Positions 4,959 to 12,548 of a stretch of DNA of 13,585 bases are shown here, in pieces (position 1 is the first letter of the stretch; every line of letters starts with the position of its first letter). Under the pieces are notes generated by a model. The model did not search any database, was not told where the DNA came from, and was given only the letters and a program-made list of their open reading frames with translations. The stretch comes from Christiangramia sp. (GTDB lineage: Bacteria > Bacteroidota > Bacteroidia > Flavobacteriales > Flavobacteriaceae): contig JAGXII010000090.1 in the NCBI GenBank assembly GCA_024635735.1, positions 1 to 13,585 on the forward strand, written 5' to 3'. Both the position numbers and the translations under genes were made by a program.

Positions 4959-7262
4959 ATGTTTTCTAAAATAAAAAAGCACCCCAAATTAAAATGGGCA
5001 CTTATAATATTAGTGAGTTTAATAACTCTCTTCCTTTTATTTTTTTCAAGCATATATTTTGGATTGTGGGGGAAAATCCCTGATGAAAAAGAACTTAGTG
5101 AGCTTCAGCAAAATAAAGCTACACAGGTACTTGCCGATAATGGGAAACTTCTTGGTAAATTTTATATTTTCGACCGCCAGCCTATAGGTTTTGAACAACT
5201 TCCCTCCTATTTAATTGAAGCCCTAATCGCTACCGAAGATGCACGCTTTTACGAGCACGACGGTATTGATAATCGCAGTTTAATGCGGGTATTCTTTAAA
5301 TCCATATTACTTCAGGATGAATCTGCCGGTGGTGGTAGTACTATTACTCTTCAACTTGCCAAGAATATCTATGGCAGGCGTGATTTTGGGGCCTTTGGAA
5401 TTGTGATTAATAAAATGCAGGAAGCGGTCATAGCGAAACGTCTCGAAGATATTTATACCAAAGAGGAAATTATTGAACTCTATTTTAATACCGTTCCCTT
5501 TAGCGATAATACATATGGAATAGAAAGCGCCTCTCTGAAATTTTTCAATAAACATACCTCAGACCTAAGTCTGGATGAAGCCGCAGTGCTAGTGGGAATG
5601 CTTAAAGCCAGCCATTATTTTAATCCCCGGGTATTTCCCGAGCGAAGTAGGTTACGCCGCGACGTGGTTCTTATGCAAATGGCGAAATATGGGTATCTCG
5701 CTAATGAAGAGGCTCAGGCTGCGAAATTAACACCAATGGTTCTGGATTATAAAAATTACAGTCCTAATAAAGGAATAGCACCATACTTCAGAGAAGAAGT
5801 TAGAAAATATGTAAGCAGTTTACTGGATACCCTTAAAAATAAGGAAGGTAAAAAATATAATATTTACAGGGATGGCCTTATTGTTCATACAACCCTGAAT
5901 TATGATTTACAGCAAATGGCTGAAAAAGCGGTTGTGGAGCATCTTAAAGAATTACAGCTACAACATGAGAAATCTTATGGTAATTCGGCTCCATGGATTA
6001 AAAACCAGAAAATTCTTTTAGAGGCTGCCAGAAGAACACCTCATTATCAAAAACTTCAGAAAGAAGGATTGACAGAAGAACAAATCCTTGAAAAATTCAA
6101 AGAAAAACATCCTACAGAACTATTTGAATATGAAGGCTCGGAAACCAGGAACGTAAGTACTCTGGATAGCATTTCCCATTATTTGAAATTTCTAAATTCC
6201 GGTTTACTTGCTTTAGACCCCGAAAATGGCTCGATTCGCGCCTGGGTGGGAGGTGTAGATTTTAGATATTTCAAATACGATCATGTTTCCCAGAGTAAAA
6301 GACAGGTTGGCTCTACCTTTAAGCCTGTTGTTTATACCGCTGCTCTTGAAAACGGAATGGATCCTTGTACCTATTTTTCGGTACGGGAAGTTACTTATGA
6401 GGATGGCTGGACTCCTTCCAATTCATCTTCTGAAGGTGATGATCCGTTTATGAATTACAATCTCAAAACAGCTTTGAGCCATTCCATTAATACGATCGCT
6501 GTAAAGGTTCTTATGCAAACAGGTATCGACAATGTGATAAACGAAGCCCGAAGCATGGGAATAGAGTCTAAATTACCTGCGGTGCCTTCTATAGCTCTTG
6601 GAACAGCATCCTTAAGCGTGGAAGAACTTGCCACAGCGTACACTAGTTTTGTAAACCATGGCCACTACTCTACTCCTTATTTTATTACCAGGATCGAAGA
6701 TGGAAACGGGAATCTACTGGCAGAATTAAAACCAAAGGTTTCTGAAAAGAAAGCTTTTTCTGAAGATACCCGAAAGATCATGATCAATATGATGCAGGCA
6801 ACTGTAAATGAAGGAACCGCAGTGAGATTAAGAAGCCGCTATGGTTTGAGAAATGATATCGCGGGAAAAACCGGAACTACTCAGGATAACAGGGATGGAT
6901 GGTTTGTAGGTATTTTGCCGGATCTTGTTTGTGTTACCTGGGTAGGTAATGATGATCACCGAATTGGGTTCAGAAACACGGCTATTGGTCAGGGTGCTAA
7001 TTCAGCGCTGCCGGTATTTGCCATACTTCTTCAGCAAATGAATGATGATCCTGAATTTAATGATATCACCCGGGCCAGATTTGAACCTTTATCACCTGAA
7101 CTCGCCAAAATGATGGATTGCGAGCCCAAAGAAAGAGATAATTTCCTGGAAAGACTCTTCGGTAAAAAGAATAATCAGGAGTCTACTTCAGAAAAAAAGA
7201 CGAAAAAGAAAAAAGGCTTTTTCAAGAGACTTTTCGGCAAAAAAGATAAGGAGGATAACTAG
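4959..7262 (+). CDS. Class A penicillin-binding protein 1A (transglycosylase/transpeptidase)
   Basis: A bifunctional peptidoglycan synthase anchored in the inner membrane. I use the ATG at 4959 (767 residues); the frame is open from a TTG at 4920, adding 13 residues with no family support. A cytoplasmic KIKKHPKLK stretch precedes one membrane segment (about residues 11-32). The GT51 glycosyltransferase domain shows TEDARFYEHDGID with catalytic E93, then GGGSTITLQLAKN, EAVIAKRLE and ELYFNTVPFSDNTYGIESAS. The transpeptidase domain has all three motifs: S452-x-x-K455 in QVGSTFKP, S509-I-N511 in SHSINT and K637-T-G639 in GKTGTTQDNRDGW. The C-terminus is very rich in Lys, with two similar pieces, FLERLFGKK and FFKRLFGKK, a possible electrostatic or partner-binding tail. 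Length fits Bacteroidota PBP1A proteins. The stop overlaps that of the convergent helicase gene by 4 bp. Confidence 0.95.
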   Translation: MFSKIKKHPKLKWALIILVSLITLFLLFFSSIYFGLWGKIPDEKELSELQQNKATQVLADNGKLLGKFYIFDRQPIGFEQLPSYLIEALIATEDARFYEHDGIDNRSLMRVFFKSILLQDESAGGGSTITLQLAKNIYGRRDFGAFGIVINKMQEAVIAKRLEDIYTKEEIIELYFNTVPFSDNTYGIESASLKFFNKHTSDLSLDEAAVLVGMLKASHYFNPRVFPERSRLRRDVVLMQMAKYGYLANEEAQAAKLTPMVLDYKNYSPNKGIAPYFREEVRKYVSSLLDTLKNKEGKKYNIYRDGLIVHTTLNYDLQQMAEKAVVEHLKELQLQHEKSYGNSAPWIKNQKILLEAARRTPHYQKLQKEGLTEEQILEKFKEKHPTELFEYEGSETRNVSTLDSISHYLKFLNSGLLALDPENGSIRAWVGGVDFRYFKYDHVSQSKRQVGSTFKPVVYTAALENGMDPCTYFSVREVTYEDGWTPSNSSSEGDDPFMNYNLKTALSHSINTIAVKVLMQTGIDNVINEARSMGIESKLPAVPSIALGTASLSVEELATAYTSFVNHGHYSTPYFITRIEDGNGNLLAELKPKVSEKKAFSEDTRKIMINMMQATVNEGTAVRLRSRYGLRNDIAGKTGTTQDNRDGWFVGILPDLVCVTWVGNDDHRIGFRNTAIGQGANSALPVFAILLQQMNDDPEFNDITRARFEPLSPELAKMMDCEPKERDNFLERLFGKKNNQESTSEKKTKKKKGFFKRLFGKKDKEDN

Positions 7263-8773
7263 AACTCCTTATTGATTTCCATCCTTAACCTTCTTGAATA
7301 ATCTTCTTCGAGCCACTCTCTGTAATTTTTCGTACTTTTGCTAATACAGTATGAATATTGCCTGATTCTTGAAGCGATATCGTCTTTTAATTCCTTAACC
7401 AGCAATCTCGCGTCAAAAACATCCTCACTATTCTCAACACACATTTTTACATGTTGCTCCATAGACCATTCGAGTACCGCCTTAGATTTTAATCCGCGTT
7501 TGATAACATCATCATAGGCAGCTTCTATATCAAAAGAAACGTCTTCGGTCTTAGAGAATTTCTCACGAATATCTGGTGGCATCTGGTACTGAAATTCCCT
7601 TTCAATCTCATCATCACTAAGCAGATTTTCGAAATAAAAATCCGGTGATCTAAAGATCTGTTTCCAGTCAACAGGCGTACTCCAGTGACCAAAACGAGCC
7701 ATATTATTTCCAAGGTCAATAACTGTAAACTCTTCTTTGTCTTTTAAAACTCTGGAGCCCCTTCCTATCATTTGAAAATAAAGGGTAAGAGATTTAGTAG
7801 CTCTGTTAAGAATAATTGTTTCCACAGTTGGCTCATCAAAGCCCGTAGTTAATATACTTACTGAACTAACTATAGCATCTGGAGTATGCTTGAACCACTT
7901 GAGAATATCCTTACGATCTTGCTTACTGGTAGTATTATCCAGATGACGAATTGGAAGTCCGGCACTTTTAAAGGTGTGGTAAACCTCCACCGATGTATTT
8001 ATACCGTTATTAAAAATAAGTGTTTTCTTTCCTTTGGAACGTTCATAATAAGCATTCAGGAGTTTTTCCTGCATACTGTAGTTTGAATAAAGTTCTTCTG
8101 AAGATTTTACAGTATAATCCCCATTCATACCTACCTTTAAATTGGTAAGTCCTACATTGTAACTATAAGTGTTTGCCCGGGCGAGAAAACCTTTTTCAAT
8201 TAATGATGTAATAGAATCACCCACGATAAGCTCGCGGTAATTATCTTTCATTGGTAGTTTAATATTGGAACTTAAAGGAGTAGCAGTCACACCAAGAATA
8301 AAACATTTTTCAAAGAATTTGAAAAGTTTCCTGAAAGAATTGTAGTGAGCTTCATCAATGATCACCAGGCCAATATCCTTTATCTCCAGTTTTTCATCAT
8401 TAAGCCTGTTGTTCAGCGTTTCCACCATTGCTACGAAACACATGTATTCATCCTGATCGGGAAGCTCTTTTACCTTACTGTTAATGATCTTATTTCTTAC
8501 ACCAAAGCCTGTTAGCATTTTGGAAGTTTGCCTGCACAGCTCAATCCTGTGGGTAAGGATAAGAACTTTCTTATTGGTTCTTTGAATATATTCCCTGGTA
8601 ATCTGAGAGAAGATCACAGTCTTACCACCGCCAGTGGGAAGCTGGTAAAGTAGGTTGTAACGCTCAGGGTGCTCGTCTATTACCCCAAAAATTTTCTCTA
8701 TATCTTTCTGCTGATAATCATAAAGTTTTTTGTCTACTTTCTTTTTTTCAATACCAAATGTTTCTACCGCCAT
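7259..8773 (-). CDS. SF2 DEAD/DEAH-box helicase (ResIII-type, RadD-like)
   Basis: A 504-residue ATP-dependent nucleic-acid helicase or translocase with both RecA-like domains. The Q-motif region is LYDYQQKDIEKIF. Walker A is LPTGGGKT (K51), motif II is VIIDEAH (D140-H143) and motif III is VTATP (163-166). The second domain has TLIFNNGINT, VSILTTGFDEP and motif VI QMIGRGSR (334-341, arginine finger region). This arrangement matches ResIII/SSL2-type helicases and, in overall plan, RadD/YejH. A C-terminal extension of about 130 residues is charged and helical, with no nuclease or zinc motif visible. No restriction-modification partner is nearby, so a role in DNA repair or recombination is more likely than restriction, but that is inference. 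The ATG start is supported by a well-spaced promoter 28-59 nt upstream. Confidence 0.88.
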   Translation of the reverse strand: MAVETFGIEKKKVDKKLYDYQQKDIEKIFGVIDEHPERYNLLYQLPTGGGKTVIFSQITREYIQRTNKKVLILTHRIELCRQTSKMLTGFGVRNKIINSKVKELPDQDEYMCFVAMVETLNNRLNDEKLEIKDIGLVIIDEAHYNSFRKLFKFFEKCFILGVTATPLSSNIKLPMKDNYRELIVGDSITSLIEKGFLARANTYSYNVGLTNLKVGMNGDYTVKSSEELYSNYSMQEKLLNAYYERSKGKKTLIFNNGINTSVEVYHTFKSAGLPIRHLDNTTSKQDRKDILKWFKHTPDAIVSSVSILTTGFDEPTVETIILNRATKSLTLYFQMIGRGSRVLKDKEEFTVIDLGNNMARFGHWSTPVDWKQIFRSPDFYFENLLSDDEIEREFQYQMPPDIREKFSKTEDVSFDIEAAYDDVIKRGLKSKAVLEWSMEQHVKMCVENSEDVFDARLLVKELKDDIASRIRQYSYCISKSTKNYREWLEEDYSRRLRMEINKEF

Positions 8774-8800
8774 AAATTCCTATATAAGTAAGCAATTTTG

Positions 8801-8832
8801 CAAAAATAAAGGATTTTTAAGCTTTACTCAAA
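8801..8832 (-). promoter_or_regulatory. Promoter of the helicase gene
   Basis: On the minus strand, TTTG (8832-8829) is followed after 20 nt by TATTTTTG (8808-8801), an exact match to the Bacteroidota TTTG / TAnnTTTG layout. Transcription would start near 8795, about 20 nt before the helicase ATG at 8773. The other end of this 210-bp divergent interval should drive the Crp/Fnr gene, but no equally clear element is seen there. Confidence 0.6.
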
Positions 8833-8983
8833 ATTAATTGGCAGAATATAGGTTGTTAAATCCTTTCTTCTAAAAATATTTTATTATTAAATTTAATTCC
8901 TCAAAATATCGGAATTGTTTTTTACGCTTTTAAAAGACAGTTAACCCATCCCCCGGAAGTTTAATTCATTTAAATCCGGAAAT

Positions 8984-9697
8984 TTGTCTGCATCAAATAA
9001 TTTATTTACTAAATATAGAAGTTCACTTGCTTCCTGTGAACTTTTTGCTAACCTGGATAATACGCAATGGGATAATTTGCTAGAAGTTTTCCATGAGGAA
9101 CAGTGGCCAAAGGATTCCTGTATTATTAATTATCAGAAGTTTTTATTTCATTTTTATATTGTCACTTCTGGCAGAATCAAAATGTATCAGGTTGATGAGT
9201 TCAGTGTAAAAGAACACACTCTTTTTATTTTATCCAAAGGTGATGTTCTGGACTTGTTTTGCCTGCTCGACGGCTCTGATCATAAAATTTATTATGAATG
9301 TCTGGATAATATCAAAGTCCTGGCAGCTCCCATGGATAAAGTTCGCTACTGGTTAAGAAAAAATCCGGATCATTATCAATCTTTTCTTTCTTATACAGCT
9401 AAAATAATGAGAACATTGGAAAACAATGTTACTCAATTAATTTTTACAGATATTTCTACCCGTCTTCTCAATTTGATACTAGCCAATATAAATTATGAAT
9501 CCAAAAAACTGGAACATATAAATGATCTTCCCAATAAAGAAATCGCATATCTTATCGGTTCTACCCGCGCTGTGGTAAACCGTCATCTCCAAAGACTTAA
9601 AAAGAAAGGATATATAAAACTATCCCGCAATCAACTGGAAATCAAGAATATCTCTCTCCTTCTCGAAGAACTTCAGAATAATCACATAAAATTTTAA
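8984..9697 (+). CDS. Crp/Fnr-family transcription regulator
   Basis: A 237-residue regulator. The start is TTG at 8984: the frame closes with a stop 40 nt upstream, no ATG occurs there, and the first internal Met is near residue 67, well inside the sensor domain. The N-terminal CELFANLDNTQWDNLLEVF and FYIVTSGRIKMYQVDEF form the cyclic-nucleotide-binding-like beta barrel; ILSKGDVLDLFCLLDG is the expected loop. A dimerisation helix follows (YTAKIMRTLENNVTQLIF). The HTH_Crp winged helix is at about residues 165-225, with recognition helix IGSTRAVVNRHLQRLKKKGYI. The classical Fnr cysteine cluster is absent, so iron-sulfur oxygen sensing is unlikely. The strict cAMP-binding Arg/Ser phosphate cassette is also not obvious, so the ligand is unknown. 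A small secreted protein gene lies downstream with its own probable promoter. Confidence 0.88.
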   Translation: MSASNNLFTKYRSSLASCELFANLDNTQWDNLLEVFHEEQWPKDSCIINYQKFLFHFYIVTSGRIKMYQVDEFSVKEHTLFILSKGDVLDLFCLLDGSDHKIYYECLDNIKVLAAPMDKVRYWLRKNPDHYQSFLSYTAKIMRTLENNVTQLIFTDISTRLLNLILANINYESKKLEHINDLPNKEIAYLIGSTRAVVNRHLQRLKKKGYIKLSRNQLEIKNISLLLEELQNNHIKF

Positions 9698-9728
9698 AAA
9701 ACTAAGGGTATGCTACTTAGGTAGTTTT
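9698..9728 (+). terminator. Possible weak terminator after the Crp/Fnr gene
   Basis: AAAACTA (9698-9704) can pair with TAGTTTT (9722-9728) around a 17-nt loop, and an inner CTAAG/CTTAG pairing is an alternative. The stem is A/T-rich and the T-run short, so it would be weak. Confidence 0.3.
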
Positions 9729-9755
9729 ACTGATCTCATTTATAAATTACCTTGC
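9725..9755 (+). promoter_or_regulatory. Candidate promoter of the secreted protein gene
   Basis: TTTT at 9725-9728 and TACCTTGC at 9748-9755 are 19 nt apart, an approximate Bacteroidota promoter. It would leave a leader of about 35 nt before the ATG at 9799. Confidence 0.3.
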
Positions 9756-9798
9756 ATGCTTTAATCACTAATTATTCATCAATTAAATTTTTATTATC

Positions 9799-10356
9799 AT
9801 GAAAAAGTTCATCACTTTTATTTTCGTAGTGGGATGGGTTTTATGTTCCTATTCTCAAAAAGTTATTCAGTTAGAAGAAACAGAACTAACTTTCGTTCCA
9901 TCAGCTAAAATGCTTTATAATGATTATGACCAAGGCAAGTTTGTAGTTAAAGAAGCATATGCAAATCAATTTCAAAGGGACGCCATTAAGTTCGTAAAGG
10001 AAAACTTTGACGTTTACGGATTTATGCGCGCTAACGATCACAAAGATTATGACTCCTTTATAGTTAGTGTAAAAAGCAGTAAAGGCTATTTAAAAGCTAA
10101 CTACAATAGAAATGGAGATCTGGTTAGTACATTTCAAAAATTTAATAATATTGTCTTGCCTCTTAATGTTCGCGGTGAGTTTTATACCAAGAGCAAAGGA
10201 TGGACAATGATTGCCAACCAGTACATTGCAAGAAGCAAAGGAGAAGTAATCAATGATGCAAAGTATATTATTACTTTACAGCAGGGTAATAAAAAAGATA
10301 AAATTAAAATCTACCCTAAAAGCAACATAACAGGAGTTGCATCTTTAGATAATTAA
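9799..10356 (+). CDS. Small secreted protein, possibly PepSY-like
   Basis: A 185-residue protein with a clear signal peptide (MKKFITFIFVVGWVLCSYSQ, cleavage expected before or after the Gln), so it is exported. The mature part is mixed alpha/beta with no cysteines. A pattern of a short strand, KGYLKANYNRNGDLVS, then a helix or strand, recalls the repeats of PepSY-like and beta-lactamase-inhibitor-like exported proteins of Bacteroidota. A second similar unit may be AKYIITLQQGNKKDKIKIYP near the C-terminus. This likeness is weak and I do not assign a family. The gene has an ATG start and sits 101 nt downstream of the Crp/Fnr gene in the same direction, so regulation by it is possible but untested. 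Codon use looks like that of its neighbours. Confidence 0.72.
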   Translation: MKKFITFIFVVGWVLCSYSQKVIQLEETELTFVPSAKMLYNDYDQGKFVVKEAYANQFQRDAIKFVKENFDVYGFMRANDHKDYDSFIVSVKSSKGYLKANYNRNGDLVSTFQKFNNIVLPLNVRGEFYTKSKGWTMIANQYIARSKGEVINDAKYIITLQQGNKKDKIKIYPKSNITGVASLDN

Positions 10357-10370
10357 TTTCATCTGGATCT

Positions 10371-10498
10371 GGCTGTCTAAATAATATTAGCGTGGTATCT
10401 GAAGATTTTCAGAAACAGTGTTAAAATGTAATAGTAGTTAATAAATAAGGTCTCTTGGATCTTTAATCACAAAGTTCGCTATTCAATTTTAGACAGCC
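10371..10498. repeat. 128-bp segment with 11-bp terminal inverted repeats
   Basis: GGCTGTCTAAA (10371-10381) and its exact reverse complement TTTAGACAGCC (10488-10498) bound a 128-bp non-coding segment that fills most of the gap between two convergent genes. The ends resemble the GGCTGTCT-type termini of some Bacteroidota insertion sequences. There is no transposase ORF and no evident target-site duplication. A small internal hairpin TCTGAA-gatt-TTCAGA lies within it. It could be a MITE-like remnant, or a long-range stem acting as a two-way terminator, since a T-run follows at 10499. Confidence 0.45.
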
Positions 10499-10502
10499 TT
10501 TT

Positions 10503-11387
10503 CTAATCAAATAATTCTGAGGAAAGATACCTGTCTCCCCTGTCGCAAACAATACTTACCACAAGTGCGTTTTCCAGTTCATTACATAATTTTACAGCAG
10601 CCGCCGCTGCTCCCCCACTACTCATTCCAGCAAAAATACCTTCTTCTTGAGCAAGACGATGGGTCATTTCTACAGCTTCTTTTTCATTAACTTCTATAAT
10701 CCTATCCACTTTTGCAGGATTGAAAATTTTAGGAAGATAGGCTTCAGGCCATTTTCTTATTCCCGGAATTCTGGCATTATCATCCGGTTGAACACCCACG
10801 ATCTGAATATCTTTATTTTTTTCTTTTAAATAAGTGGAGGTCCCCATAATGGTACCGGTTGTTCCCATCGAGGAAACAAAATGGGTGATTTTATGTCTTG
10901 TGTCATCCCATATTTCGGGACCTGTAGTTTTAAAATGCGCTTTCCAGTTATCTTCATTTCCAAACTGGTTAAGCATAAAATAACCTCCGGTTTCCATTTT
11001 TTCCTCGGCATAATCGCGGGAAGCTTCAATACCACCATCGGCATTAGTGAGAGTAACTTTGGCTCCGTATGCACGCATGGTTTGTACTCTTTCAATCGTA
11101 GAATTTTCAGGCATTACAAGTTCAATATCAAGCCCGAAAATACCGGCAATCATAGCAAGAGCTATTCCTGTGTTACCGCTGGTAGCCTCAATTAATTTTG
11201 TTTCTTTATTGATGTCTCCTCTTTCAAGAGCGCTCTTAATCATATTATATGCCGCACGATCTTTAACGCTCCCTCCCGGGTTCTGTCCTTCGAGTTTAAA
11301 ATATAATTCTACTCCCGGCTTAACCATGATTCTTTTCGACTTCACCAATGGAGTTTTTCCTACCAGATCTAATATGGAATCATTCAT
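10503..11387 (-). CDS. cysM: Cysteine synthase B (O-acetylserine sulfhydrylase)
   Basis: A 294-residue PLP enzyme that converts O-acetylserine and sulfide (or thiosulfate) to cysteine in the cytoplasm. PLP is bound by K42 in NPGGSVKDRAAYNM. The substrate loop is EATSGNTG (residues 68-74) and the phosphate-binding loop is MGTTGT (174-179), with a GTTGTxxG form typical of CysM rather than CysK. GIRKWP at 209-214 is also a CysM hallmark. FAGMSSGGAAAAA (252-264) closes the active site. Length and ATG start fit the family. It overlaps by 8 nt the end of the serine acetyltransferase gene immediately upstream, so the two are translated from one mRNA and supply two consecutive steps. The DNA strand opposite is covered by long antisense frames that I regard as shadows. 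Confidence 0.95.
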   Translation of the reverse strand: MNDSILDLVGKTPLVKSKRIMVKPGVELYFKLEGQNPGGSVKDRAAYNMIKSALERGDINKETKLIEATSGNTGIALAMIAGIFGLDIELVMPENSTIERVQTMRAYGAKVTLTNADGGIEASRDYAEEKMETGGYFMLNQFGNEDNWKAHFKTTGPEIWDDTRHKITHFVSSMGTTGTIMGTSTYLKEKNKDIQIVGVQPDDNARIPGIRKWPEAYLPKIFNPAKVDRIIEVNEKEAVEMTHRLAQEEGIFAGMSSGGAAAAAVKLCNELENALVVSIVCDRGDRYLSSELFD

Positions 11388-12174
11388 CTATTGCAGTATT
11401 TTTAATATTAATTTGAGGATTATGGGATACCATGGAATTATCGGGAACAGACTGGGTTAACCATACGTTCCCACCCACAATACTATTCTTGCCAATAACA
11501 GTTTCACCTCCCAGGATGGTAGCATTCGCGTAAATGGTAACATTACTTTTAATAGTGGGATGTCTTTTTACATTTCTGAGATCGCGATTTACATAAAGGG
11601 CACCCAGAGTTACCCCCTGATAAAGTTTCACATTATCCTCAATAACCGCCGTTTCCCCTATCACGACTCCGGTAGCATGATCAATAAAGAAGGATTTTCC
11701 TATATGTGCGCCTGGGTTTATATCGGTTCCCGTCAATCGATGTGCACATTCGGTCATAAGGCGTGGCACCAATGGTAATCCAAATTTATATAATTCGTGA
11801 CTTAGCCTGTAGGTGGCGATTGCAAAAAAGCCGGGATAAGAAAGATAAACCTCTTCGATTGAATTTGCAGCAGGGTCATTATCTGCAATGGCCTGTGCAT
11901 CCAGATTAAGCTTTTTCAAAATACCGGGAAGCATTTTCAAATAATCCTCCCATATATCCTGGCATGGTGAACCTGGCTCCCAGCAAACGAGTTTAGCGAG
12001 TACTTCAAAATCTTTTCCTAACTCCTCAAGATTTTCCTTTACCGCTGTTTGATTATCGAAAAGGGTGTAAAATAATTTCCGTATAAAATCTTCAGATTTT
12101 TCTTTGATGCCAAAATTTAAATTAGGGAGGTTCTTTTGCTCCTCTATACTTCTTATAATTTCTTTCATTTCCAT
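11380..12174 (-). CDS. cysE: Serine O-acetyltransferase
   Basis: It makes O-acetylserine from serine and acetyl-CoA, the first step of cysteine synthesis. I use ATG at 12174 (264 residues). The frame extends to a TTG at 12195, and a second ATG at 12168 is equally possible. An N-terminal helical domain of about 140 residues is followed by the left-handed beta-helix of hexapeptide repeats. Catalytic residues are D151 in TGTDINPGAHIG and H166 in IDHATGVVIGETA, with the same 15-residue spacing as in E. coli SAT, plus H205 in KRHPTI. The helix continues with NATILGGETVIGKNSIVGGN. The tail ends NTAIDE, without the terminal Ile that locks E. coli SAT into CysK, which agrees with the partner being CysM. 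The gene overlaps cysM by 8 nt. It starts near a divergent interval that also serves a mini-ORF. Confidence 0.93.
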   Translation of the reverse strand: MEMKEIIRSIEEQKNLPNLNFGIKEKSEDFIRKLFYTLFDNQTAVKENLEELGKDFEVLAKLVCWEPGSPCQDIWEDYLKMLPGILKKLNLDAQAIADNDPAANSIEEVYLSYPGFFAIATYRLSHELYKFGLPLVPRLMTECAHRLTGTDINPGAHIGKSFFIDHATGVVIGETAVIEDNVKLYQGVTLGALYVNRDLRNVKRHPTIKSNVTIYANATILGGETVIGKNSIVGGNVWLTQSVPDNSMVSHNPQINIKNTAIDE

Positions 12175-12192
12175 AGCCAGCTTTATGATTTT

Positions 12193-12232
12193 CAAATTTA
12201 CTTAATTAGTAGGAGACCATAAACCAAATTTA
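12193..12232 (-). promoter_or_regulatory. Candidate -7 elements upstream of cysE
   Basis: On the minus strand TAAATTTG occurs twice, at 12200-12193 and 12232-12225. Both match TAnnTTTG exactly. Neither has a well-spaced -33 element (the nearest TTTG to the first is 24 nt away), so which one is used, if either, is open. Confidence 0.3.
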
Positions 12233-12343
12233 AAGGACTAATTTTTATGCGATATGGGGTAAAATATGACGTTAAATTTTTGCCAACGAAAAAACAATCG
12301 GAGGCTAACTGCATTAAATTAGAGTGTATTAATAAACCATTCT

Positions 12344-12433
12344 ATGGCACAACCTAAGAAATCTCAAAAAGAGCCTAAAAGTCAGCAAAAGCCGGGTTCT
12401 AAGCCAAGACAACAGAGTAAGCCTAAAAAATAA
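12344..12433 (+). CDS. Lys/Gln/Pro/Ser-rich mini-protein (29 aa)
   Basis: An ATG-started ORF of 29 codons, too short for usual gene callers. It begins MAQPKKSQKEPKSQQKPGSK and ends with Gln/Ser/Lys/Pro residues and a Lys-Lys terminus. It contains almost only Lys, Gln, Pro, Ser, Gly, Arg and Glu, so it should be disordered and strongly basic, like a nucleic-acid-binding tail. A good intrinsic terminator lies about 30 nt after the stop, consistent with a short monocistronic mRNA. No Shine-Dalgarno is present, as usual here. The low complexity weakens the case, because an A-rich stretch can look like this by chance. I do not recognise a family; conservation in related genomes would decide. Confidence 0.5.
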   Translation: MAQPKKSQKEPKSQQKPGSKPRQQSKPKK

Positions 12434-12461
12434 TTTTTAGTGTAGATGCTCAGTTTTATGT

Positions 12462-12490
12462 AGGCCACCTCTAAAGGGTGGCTTTTGTTT
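12462..12490 (+). terminator. Intrinsic terminator after the Lys-rich mini-ORF
   Basis: GCCACC (12464-12469) pairs with GGTGGC (12477-12482), extended by a G-U and an A-U pair, around a seven-base loop, and is followed by TTTTGTTTT. This is a classic intrinsic terminator, implying a transcript that ends before the permease gene. Confidence 0.8.
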
Positions 12491-12548
12491 TACCTTAGGA
12501 TTATAATACATTTTAAATCTATCTTAACTCATATTAACAGGATAAATT

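Noticed and set aside
7259..8773. Helicase as part of a restriction or phage-defence system
   Set aside because: No methyltransferase, nuclease or other defence gene is adjacent, and the neighbours are a PBP and a Crp/Fnr regulator.
8953..8985. CCGGAAGTTT and CCGGAAATTT direct repeats before the Crp/Fnr start
   Set aside because: Ten-base near repeats 23 bp apart could be regulator sites, but a pair this short can arise by chance and one overlaps the start codon.
8984..9697. Fnr-type oxygen sensor
   Set aside because: Cysteines are present but not in the spacing that binds a 4Fe-4S cluster in Fnr.
10647..11460. Plus-strand ORFs of 60-137 codons opposite cysM and the end of cysE
   Set aside because: They lie antisense to two genes with clear catalytic motifs and have no recognisable domains. 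They are shadow frames.
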